The notes below the pieces were generated by a model. That model was given only the letters and a program-made list of their open reading frames with translations, ran no database searches and was not told the origin of the DNA. Shown here one piece after another: positions 57,461 through 64,000 of a stretch of 64,000 nt of DNA. Within the stretch, counting starts at the first letter, position 1; each line of letters begins with the position of its first letter. The position numbers and the translations under genes are program-made. Source of the DNA: Azospirillaceae bacterium (GTDB lineage: Bacteria > Pseudomonadota > Alphaproteobacteria > Azospirillales > Azospirillaceae); assembly GCA_028283825.1 (NCBI GenBank), contig JAPWJW010000001.1, forward strand, positions 1,364,001 to 1,428,000, given 5' to 3'.

Positions 57461-58120
57461 TCAGGAGCCGTCGGTTGCACAGGGCGCCGGCGTGGTGCCC
57501 GGCGGCGCCTGGTCCAGGCGGGCCAGGCTGTCGGCCACGGCGCCGGCCAGCTTGGTGGCGCCGTCCGACAAGGCGGCGGCGGCCGCGTCCGGTGTGGCAC
57601 CACCCACTGGCAGGCTGAAGCCGGTGCGGCAAGTTGCCGCAGTCCCCTGGGGCAGGCGGCGGACCGTCCAGGTGCCGTCCACCACGGCGGTGCCACCGGG
57701 CGTGGCGTCGAACCGTTCCAGCCGCAGGGCCAGGCGGTATTGCGGCGGCCCGTTGGGGGCGGGGGTGACGGGCGCCTGATAGGTATCGACCGCATGCAGC
57801 CCCTGCCACAGGGCGTTGGCCAGGGCCAGGCGCATCTCGTCCGCCACCGGGGCGGCCCAGCGGTCGTCGTCGCGCACGTCCAGCCGGCCGCCGGCGTCGG
57901 TCAGCACCATCTGTGCCCGGTTCAGGCGTTCCGGCACCGCCACGGGCAGGATTTCCACCAATACCCGGGCGCTGCCGGTGGCGGGCGGGCCGGACGGGGC
58001 GGCGGCCAGGGCGTGGTAATGAATGGGGGTGGACCCGCCGCAGCCGGCCAATGCCAGGGTTCCGGCCATGGCGGCGAGGATGAACGGGGTGCGTGGCATC
58101 TTGGTCAATGGGGCGATCAT
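57461..58120 (-). CDS. pqiC: PqiC/YmbA-type lipoprotein of the Pqi MCE system
   Basis: Lipoprotein of about 219 aa (start 58120; ATG 58099 also possible). The lipobox is LALAGCGGSTPIHYHALAAA. The DUF330/PqiC core includes VLVEILPVAVPERLNRAQMV, GGRLDVRDDDRWAAPVADEM, and YQAPVTPAPNGPPQYRLALR. PqiC is an outer-membrane lipoprotein that completes the PqiABC lipid path. It begins seven bases after pqiB. Confidence 0.9.
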   Translation of the reverse strand: MIAPLTKMPRTPFILAAMAGTLALAGCGGSTPIHYHALAAAPSGPPATGSARVLVEILPVAVPERLNRAQMVLTDAGGRLDVRDDDRWAAPVADEMRLALANALWQGLHAVDTYQAPVTPAPNGPPQYRLALRLERFDATPGGTAVVDGTWTVRRLPQGTAATCRTGFSLPVGGATPDAAAAALSDGATKLAGAVADSLARLDQAPPGTTPAPCATDGS

Positions 58121-58127
58121 GGGGGAA

Positions 58128-59765
58128 TTAGTCCTTTCTGCCGCGCACCAGGGATTCCGGTTCGCGTTCAAGGCTGTCGGTCAGGGCCTTCAGGGATCGG
58201 GTGGCGTCCATCACGCCTTTCAGCGCCTGGCGCGCGTCCTGCTGCAGCGGGGCGTCGGGCGCCACGCTGGCCTGGGTGGAGGCCAGGGTCTGCTGCATCT
58301 CCTTCAGGCTGTCGCGGATTTCGGGCAGCACGTCGTGGTCGGCGTGCTGCACCAGGTCGTCGATGTGCTTGGTCGCCGTGTCCAGGCTGGCCAGGGCCTT
58401 GCGCGCGTTCTCACCGATGGCGTCGAACGGGATCTTGTTCAGCTTGGCCACGATCTGCTGCACCTGGTCGTACAGGGCCTCAAGGTCGCCGGGCACGGTG
58501 GGCAGTTCGATGGGGTCGGTGGCGGGGTTGAACTGCACCGGCTGGGGGTTCTTCACGAAGTCCAGCGACACGTACAACTGCCCGGTCAATATGCTGCCGG
58601 TCTTCAGCTGGGCGCGCAGGCCGTGCGCCACCAGTTGCGACAGGCGTTCCAGGCGGGCGGCGCGGTCGCTTTCCGGCGGCAGGCTGCGTTCGAACGATTG
58701 CAGGCGGTCGGGGAAGATGTTGACCATCACGCGGGAGGTGAAGTCCTGCGTCGCCGGATCGTAGTCGATGCCCAGCGAGGTGACGTTGCCGATCTCCACC
58801 CCACGGAAATCCACCGGCGCGCCCACCAACAACCCGCGGATGGATTGGTGGAAGCGCATCACCACGGCCACGTGATACCCCTCCGGCGCCTTCATGGCGT
58901 CGATGTGGTTGGCGGCCAGCGCGAATTCGCTGCCGGCGGGAGCCGGGGTCATCGGGGTTTCGGGCGGATCCTCGAAGGCGATACCGCCCATCAGGATGGT
59001 GGCCAGCGATTCCGTGTCCACCTTCAGGCCGGACCCATCGATGCGCACGTCCACGCCGCTGGCGTGCCAGAATTTGGAGTCCTTGGTGATGAAGTGGTCG
59101 TAGGGCGCCTTGATGAAGATGCGCAGGGTGATGCGCCGGCCGTCCTCATCCAGGGTGTAGCGTTCCACATGGCCGACGGGGATGCGCTTGTAGAAGACGG
59201 GCGATCCTGCGGCCAGGGAACCGATGTCATCGGTGTGCAGGACGTAGCGCTGCCCCGGCACGTCGGACGCCACCACCGGCGGATCCTCAAGCCCCGTGAA
59301 CTCCTTGCGCTGACTGTCGGAATGGCCGGCATCCACCCCGATGTAGGACCCCGACAGCAGGGTGTTCAGGCCGGACACGCCGGTTTCGGCGAAGCGCGGC
59401 CGCACCACCCAGAAGCGGCTGTCGTCCACCGCGAAGTCCTTGGCGTCCTTGGTCAGTTCCACCGACACCAGCACGCGGGAATGGTCGTCGGTCAGGCTGA
59501 CGCCCTTCACCTCGCCGATGTCCACGTCCTTGTACTTGACCTTGGTCTTGTTGGGTTCGATGCCGTCGGCGGTGACGAAGCTGATGGTGATGCTGGGACC
59601 GCGCATCCATATCGTCTTCACCACCAGCGAAATGCCGATCACGGCCGCCAGCAGCGGGATCAGCCACACCAGCGAGGGGACCCAGCGGCGGCCATGGTCC
59701 ACCACGGGCTCCGGCATGGCGCCCTGGTTGGGCGAGGCGTTCTTGTCCGGGGGCGTATCAGCCAT
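58128..59765 (-). CDS. pqiB: PqiB-type MCE lipid-transport protein
   Basis: 545 aa from ATG 59765. An N-terminal membrane anchor (VPSLVWLIPLLAAVIGISLV) near residue 33 is followed by three MCE domains: ITISFVTADGIEPNKTKVKY, LHTDDIGSLAAGSPVFYKRI, and VAVVMRFHQSIRGLLVGAPV. The C-terminal third is helical and forms the needle-like tube in E. coli PqiB (ALYDQVQQIVAKLNKIPF). It overlaps the upstream pqiA gene by eight bases. The system moves lipids across the periplasm. Confidence 0.94.
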   Translation of the reverse strand: MADTPPDKNASPNQGAMPEPVVDHGRRWVPSLVWLIPLLAAVIGISLVVKTIWMRGPSITISFVTADGIEPNKTKVKYKDVDIGEVKGVSLTDDHSRVLVSVELTKDAKDFAVDDSRFWVVRPRFAETGVSGLNTLLSGSYIGVDAGHSDSQRKEFTGLEDPPVVASDVPGQRYVLHTDDIGSLAAGSPVFYKRIPVGHVERYTLDEDGRRITLRIFIKAPYDHFITKDSKFWHASGVDVRIDGSGLKVDTESLATILMGGIAFEDPPETPMTPAPAGSEFALAANHIDAMKAPEGYHVAVVMRFHQSIRGLLVGAPVDFRGVEIGNVTSLGIDYDPATQDFTSRVMVNIFPDRLQSFERSLPPESDRAARLERLSQLVAHGLRAQLKTGSILTGQLYVSLDFVKNPQPVQFNPATDPIELPTVPGDLEALYDQVQQIVAKLNKIPFDAIGENARKALASLDTATKHIDDLVQHADHDVLPEIRDSLKEMQQTLASTQASVAPDAPLQQDARQALKGVMDATRSLKALTDSLEREPESLVRGRKD

Positions 59766-60471
59766 GGCGGTTTCCCGTCGGGGTTTGTTTGGTGGCGGGC
59801 GGGCCGGCACTGGCCCGGTCCCAGATCATGCGCGGGTCGAAACTGTGGGCGGCCAGCATGGTCAGCACCACGACGGCGCCGAAGGCGGCCGCACCCGGGC
59901 CGGCCTGGATGACGGCCAGGCCCTGGAAATGCACCAGTCCCACCATCAGCGCCACCACGAACACGTCCAGCATGGACCAGCGGCCCACCGTCTCCACGAT
60001 GCGGAACAGATGGGCGCGGGGCCGTGTGCCGGTGGTGGCGCTGCGATGGATGGAAACGGCCAGGAAGCTGAGCGTCACCAGCTTCAGCAGGGGGATGACG
60101 ATGCTGACGCTGAAGATCAGCACCGCCAGCTCGGGCGAGCCGCTGGTCCAGAAATAGATGATGCCGGACAGGATGGTGTCGTTCTGGGTGCTGAGCAGCG
60201 TGGATGTCCGCATCACCGGAAAGGCGTTGGCCGGGATGTACAGGATGGCGGCGGCGATCAGCAGCGCCCAGGTGCGGGACAGGCTGGCCACCTTGCGCGG
60301 ATGCAGGCGCCCGTCGCAGCGCGGGCAGCGCAGCCGGTCACGCAAGGCCGGGTCATCGCCGGCGGCATCGCGGCACAGCAGATGGCAATGGGGGCAGGCG
60401 ACCAGGCCGGCCTCCGCTGCGGTGGTGACGGCCGGAACGGCATCGGCCGACAGGGTGTGGGGCGCGGTCAT
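59758..60471 (-). CDS. PqiA-like half protein 2
   Basis: 237-aa membrane protein matching one half of E. coli PqiA. It begins with a zinc-ribbon (VACPHCHLLCRD, RLRCPRCDGRL) and has four membrane segments, with the PqiA family motif AILYIPANAFPVMRTSTLLS and SGIIYFWTSGSPELAVLIFS. E. coli PqiA joins two such units in one chain; here they are separate genes overlapping by four bases. Start ATG 60471. Confidence 0.9.
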   Translation of the reverse strand: MTAPHTLSADAVPAVTTAAEAGLVACPHCHLLCRDAAGDDPALRDRLRCPRCDGRLHPRKVASLSRTWALLIAAAILYIPANAFPVMRTSTLLSTQNDTILSGIIYFWTSGSPELAVLIFSVSIVIPLLKLVTLSFLAVSIHRSATTGTRPRAHLFRIVETVGRWSMLDVFVVALMVGLVHFQGLAVIQAGPGAAAFGAVVVLTMLAAHSFDPRMIWDRASAGPPATKQTPTGNRHG

Positions 60472-61097
60472 GGCTGGGGGACGGCCGCCGGCCGCTTGAT
60501 GGCGTTCTCGCCCACGTCCCACAGATTGTGCAGATCCATGGACAGGATGACGGCCAGCAGCACGGTCAGCGTGCCGAAGGCCCACAGGGCGATGCCGGGC
60601 AGAACCTGCGCCATGTTCGACAGTTTCACCAGCGACACGACGATGCCCAGCATGAACACCTCGATCATGCCCCACGGGCGCAGCGCCTGCAGGAAACGCA
60701 GCAACGGGGAGAAGGCCGCCGCCGGCCGGCCGCGGCGGATCAGCAGCAGCAGGACCAGCAGGGCGCCCAGATCGATCAAGGGGAACAGCAGCGTGGTGAC
60801 GAAGACCAGGACGGCCACGCTCTCCCGCCCCTCCTGCCATAGCGACAGGACGCTACCGGCCAGGGTAGCGCTGTTCAGGCGGCCCTGGATGCGCAGATCC
60901 ACGATGGGATAACAGTTGGCGATCATGTAGGTCAGGATCGCCGCCGTCACCAAGGCCAGCTGGTGGTCCAGGTCCAGATAGGAACGGCGATACAGCACGG
61001 CCCGGCAGCGCACGCAGCGCGCCTTGGTGCCGGGCGCCAGGGCACGCCGCCGGTGCAGCGCATCGCATTCAGGACAGGCGACCAGTGGTTCGGTCAA
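60468..61097 (-). CDS. PqiA-like half protein 1
   Basis: 209-aa membrane protein, first gene of the pqi operon. Zinc-ribbon VACPECDALHRRRALAPG and CVRCRAVLYRRS, then four membrane segments (LVTAAILTYMIANCYPIVDL, AVLVFVTTLLFPLIDLGALL). TTG 61097 is the only start in frame before the ribbon; its ribosome-binding site is poor. It pairs with the downstream half protein. Confidence 0.9.
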   Translation of the reverse strand: MTEPLVACPECDALHRRRALAPGTKARCVRCRAVLYRRSYLDLDHQLALVTAAILTYMIANCYPIVDLRIQGRLNSATLAGSVLSLWQEGRESVAVLVFVTTLLFPLIDLGALLVLLLLIRRGRPAAAFSPLLRFLQALRPWGMIEVFMLGIVVSLVKLSNMAQVLPGIALWAFGTLTVLLAVILSMDLHNLWDVGENAIKRPAAVPQP

Positions 61098-61441
61098 GGA
61101 AGTGGTGAACCCGTCTTGGTGGAGCGGCCGTCCGCATGGGGCACGGCCGCGTTGTCATCGCCATGGTGGCCCGGCTTGGGGTTCTCAAGAAAGCCCAGCT
61201 TCCTGAATAGCACCAAGGTTGGGGGCAAGGCCAACGCTGGAACGGGTGGGGGAGGCCGCATGGCATATTATACGGCCGGTGGGGCCCGTTCCTGGCGGCT
61301 GCCGGCTTTCGGGCCTTTCGGGGTGCGTTAAAGATACCCCTGCCCAAGGGGGGCCTTCGTCATGCAGATTGTGCGGCAACGCCGTGGGCGACCCCGTTGG
61401 CTGGGGCGGTTCGCGGACAGATGGGAAAAGAGGAAACGATT
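61098..61441. other. 344-base intergenic region between pqi operon and M16 peptidase gene
   Basis: Divergent promoter region. I see a short inverted repeat CGGCCGT/ACGGCCG at about 61125-61150 and an AGAGGA ribosome-binding site before the peptidase, and no gene. Confidence 0.4.
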
Positions 61442-64000
61442 TTGGCTTCACGCAAGATCCTGCTGGCCACCGTGCTGGCCTCCAGCTGCGCCCTTTCCGC
61501 GATCCAGGCGCCGGCGCTGGCCGCTGCACAGCCGGTGAAGTCCGCGCCGGCCGCCGTCTCCGCTCCCGCCGTCAAGGGCTTGCCCGCCGGCGTGCAGCCG
61601 GTTGCCAGCGTCGAAGGCATCAGCGAATACCGTCTGGCCAACGGCCTGCGCGTCCTGCTGTTTCCCAGCGATGCCAAGTCCACCATCACGGTCAACGTCG
61701 TCTACCGCGTCGGGTCGCGCATGGAAAGTTACGGCGAGACCGGCATGGCCCACCTGCTGGAACATTTGATGTTCAAGGGCACGCCCAACCACCAGGGCAT
61801 CCCCCAGGAAACGCAGAAGCGCGGTTTCCAGAACAACGCCACCACGGCGGAGGATCGGACCACCTATTACGAGACCTTCGACGCGCGGCAGGATTATCTG
61901 GACTGGGCCCTGAATCTCGAAGCCGACCGCATGGTCAACTCCTTCATCGCGCGCAAGGATCTCGACAGCGAGATGACGGTGGTGCGCAATGAGATGGAGA
62001 TGCGGGAGAACAGCCCCGTCGGCATCCTGATGGAGCGCATGCACTCCACCGCCTATCTCTGGCACCACTACGGCCATTCCACCATCGGCGCGCGCTCGGA
62101 TGTGGAGAACGTGGACATCGGCCATTTGCAGGCCTTCTATCACCGGTATTACCGCCCGGATAACGCCACGCTGGTGATCGCCGGCAAGTTCGACCCGGCC
62201 AGAACTCTGGCCGCCGTGAACGCCAGCTTCGGCAAGGTCAGGAACCCGGCCGCCGCCCTGCCGATGGAATACACGGTGGAACCGGCCCAGGACGGCGAGC
62301 GCGCGGTGACCCTGCGCCGCGTGGGCGACACCGCCTATGAGGGCCTGGCCTATCACATCCCGGCGGCCACCCATGCCGACAGCGCCGCCCTGTCGGTCTG
62401 GTCCTTCATCCTCAGCAATGCCCCCGCCGGGCGCCTGCACAAGGCGCTGGTGGAACAGAAGCTGGCGACGGGTGTGTCGGCCTCTGCCGAGAAGCGCCTG
62501 GATCCCGGTCTGGCCATCACGCTGGCGGAGGTGCCCAAGGGCGGCGACGCGGCCAAGGTCATGGACATCATGACCGACGTGGTGGAGGGCGCCCACGACC
62601 ACCCCGTCACCGATGAGGAGGTGGAGCGGGCGAAGACCCGCATGATGAAGAACTATGACCAGCTCATGGACAATCCCAACAGCGTGGCGCTGTCCCTGAC
62701 GGACAGCATCGCCCAGGGCGACTGGCGCCTGCTGTTCGTCAACCGCGACCGCATCGCCGCCGTCACCACCGCCGACGTGCAGCGGGTGGCGGAAACCTAT
62801 TATCGCCAGGCCAACCGCACGGCGGGCCATTACGTGCCGACCGCCCAGCCCGACCGGGTGGACATTCCGGCCGCCCCCAGTGCGGCCAGCCTGGTGGCGG
62901 GCTACAAGGGGCGGGCGGCGGCGGCGGCCGATGTCGTCTTCGACACCTCGCCCGCCAGCGTCGATGCCCATACCCAGCATGTGGTCCTGGCCGATGGCGG
63001 CAAGCTGGAACTGCTGACCAAGCCTGCACGCGGGCAGGCGGTGAACCTGCTGGTACGGCTGCGCTTCGGCGACGCCGCCAGCCTGACGGGCAAGGACGCG
63101 GCCGGGGAGGCGGTGGCCAACCTGTTGACCAAGGGCACGGCCAAGCACAGCCGCCAGCAAATCTCCGACCTGCTGGACCAGATGAAGGCCAATCTGGGGG
63201 TCAGTTCCGGGACCCAGGCTGCGACCGTGGCGGTGCGGACCGACCGCGCCCACCTGGCCGACGTCATCGCCCTGGTGGGCGAGATCCTGCGGGAACCGGC
63301 CTTTCCCGGCGATGAGTTCGAACAGTGGCGCGCCGGCACCATCGCCGACCTGGAATCGTCCAAGACCGATCCGCAAGCCCTGGCCAGCAACGCTTTTGAT
63401 CGGGCCTTCGACACCACGCCGCCCGACTTCCCCGGCCATATCGACACGGTCGACGACTGGATCGCCAAGATCAAGGCCTTGCGCCTGGACGATGTGAAGG
63501 CCTTCCATCACGCCTTCTATGGTGCCCAGTCCGCCCAGGTGGCGGTGGTGGGTGATTTCGATCCCGAGGCCGTGATCCGGCAGGTGCAGGAAGCGCTGGG
63601 CGGTTTCAAGACGACCCAGGCCTTCACCCGCATTCCCGATACCGCGGCCACCGTGACGGGCCTGGACCAGGTGATCGAGACGCCGGACAAGGCCAACGCC
63701 ATCATCCTGGCGGGCGAGCCGCTGCCCATCAACGATGAGGATCCGGACTATGCGGCGCTTCTGATCGCCAACCGTATCCTGGGCGGCAGTCCGTTGCATT
63801 CCCGCCTGGGCGACCGCATCCGCCAGAAGGAGGGGTTGTCCTACGGCAGTGGCTCCGGCCTGTCGGTCGGTGCCATCGACAAGGCGGGCCACCTGACCCT
63901 GCAGGCCATCGCGGCGCCGCAGAACGTGGCCAAGGTCAAGACCGCCTTCGGCGAGGAACTGGCCCGCCTGGTCCATGACGGCGTGACGGAGCAGGAGGTG
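61442..64000 (+). CDS. M16-family zinc metallopeptidase, exported, 3' end missing
   Basis: Pitrilysin/insulinase-type peptidase; 853 codons are in the window. A signal peptide (RKILLATVLASSCALSAIQA) starts at TTG 61442, which has AGAGGA upstream (ATG 61421 is in frame as an alternative). The inverted zinc motif HLLEHLMFKGT (HxxEH) is near residue 106, with the third ligand in EMTVVRNEMEMRE near 180. A second M16 domain starts near residue 500 and ends beyond the window (DRIRQKEGLSYGSGSGLSVG). One-chain M16 peptidases of this kind degrade peptides in the periplasm. Confidence 0.93.
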   Translation, partial: MASRKILLATVLASSCALSAIQAPALAAAQPVKSAPAAVSAPAVKGLPAGVQPVASVEGISEYRLANGLRVLLFPSDAKSTITVNVVYRVGSRMESYGETGMAHLLEHLMFKGTPNHQGIPQETQKRGFQNNATTAEDRTTYYETFDARQDYLDWALNLEADRMVNSFIARKDLDSEMTVVRNEMEMRENSPVGILMERMHSTAYLWHHYGHSTIGARSDVENVDIGHLQAFYHRYYRPDNATLVIAGKFDPARTLAAVNASFGKVRNPAAALPMEYTVEPAQDGERAVTLRRVGDTAYEGLAYHIPAATHADSAALSVWSFILSNAPAGRLHKALVEQKLATGVSASAEKRLDPGLAITLAEVPKGGDAAKVMDIMTDVVEGAHDHPVTDEEVERAKTRMMKNYDQLMDNPNSVALSLTDSIAQGDWRLLFVNRDRIAAVTTADVQRVAETYYRQANRTAGHYVPTAQPDRVDIPAAPSAASLVAGYKGRAAAAADVVFDTSPASVDAHTQHVVLADGGKLELLTKPARGQAVNLLVRLRFGDAASLTGKDAAGEAVANLLTKGTAKHSRQQISDLLDQMKANLGVSSGTQAATVAVRTDRAHLADVIALVGEILREPAFPGDEFEQWRAGTIADLESSKTDPQALASNAFDRAFDTTPPDFPGHIDTVDDWIAKIKALRLDDVKAFHHAFYGAQSAQVAVVGDFDPEAVIRQVQEALGGFKTTQAFTRIPDTAATVTGLDQVIETPDKANAIILAGEPLPINDEDPDYAALLIANRILGGSPLHSRLGDRIRQKEGLSYGSGSGLSVGAIDKAGHLTLQAIAAPQNVAKVKTAFGEELARLVHDGVTEQEV

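Noticed and set aside
61448..63976. Minus-strand ORF of 842 codons opposite the M16 peptidase
   Set aside because: The plus strand encodes a recognisable M16 peptidase with signal peptide and zinc motif; the antisense sequence is compositional noise.

Overview
The window is high-GC, gene-dense DNA from an alphaproteobacterium, most likely a member of the Rhodospirillales/Azospirillaceae (Azospirillum, Nitrospirillum or Niveispirillum type). This rests on the gene repertoire and neighbourhoods (radA-cvpA-purF, purM-purN beside a DUF2066 protein, an AI-2E-type permease and an HdaA-like DnaA regulator, the small aa3-oxidase subunit IV, maf-RNase G-yacG behind infA). I ran no search. No rRNA, CRISPR array, insertion sequence or prophage was seen. 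One tRNA, tRNA-Phe(GAA), is present.

Layout. 1-8432: a complete reductive pyrimidine-degradation locus: beta-alanine transaminase (cut by the window edge), PreT/PreA dihydropyrimidine dehydrogenase, carbamoyl-amidase, a RutR-like TetR regulator, dihydropyrimidinase and an NCS1 transporter. 8529-12170: a CsaA-like protein, a low-GC acetyltransferase, an oxidase subunit IV, and a divergent FAD-monooxygenase/MarR pair with three matching 17-bp palindromes between them. 12167-17275: purN, purM, DUF2066, permease, hdaA. 17277-23663: two toxin-antitoxin pairs flanking a CYTH-CHAD protein and PEP carboxylase. 23680-28827: an iron-uptake surface-signalling locus (FecI-type sigma, FecR, TonB receptor with STN domain, PKHD hydroxylase). 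29061-35755: a soluble chemoreceptor-like protein, sixA, ppk1, ppx and a secreted ClpP-like protein. 35807-43313: an XRE regulator, purF-cvpA-radA, a secreted amidohydrolase and two paralogous SpoIIAA-like small proteins. 43329-53662: mlaF-mlaE, alr, dnaB, cfa, cysQ, a secreted nuclease, infA-maf-RNase G-yacG, tRNA-Phe. 53864-61097: acuI with its TetR regulator and two matching operators, a transmembrane chemoreceptor, and a pqi lipid-transport operon with PqiA split into two genes. 61442-64000: an M16 peptidase cut by the window end.

Most of the window is ordinary chromosomal housekeeping. The less ordinary points are: purM has no ATG, GTG or TTG start and seems to begin at ATA behind a good ribosome-binding site; the monooxygenase/MarR promoter carries three near-identical palindromes, one touching each start codon; the acuI/TetR locus has one matching operator before each gene; two low-GC paralogous SpoIIAA-like proteins lie about 6 kb apart; a chemoreceptor-like protein has its signalling hairpin first and a sensor domain second, with no membrane segment; and DnaA-box-like sites cluster upstream of dnaB.
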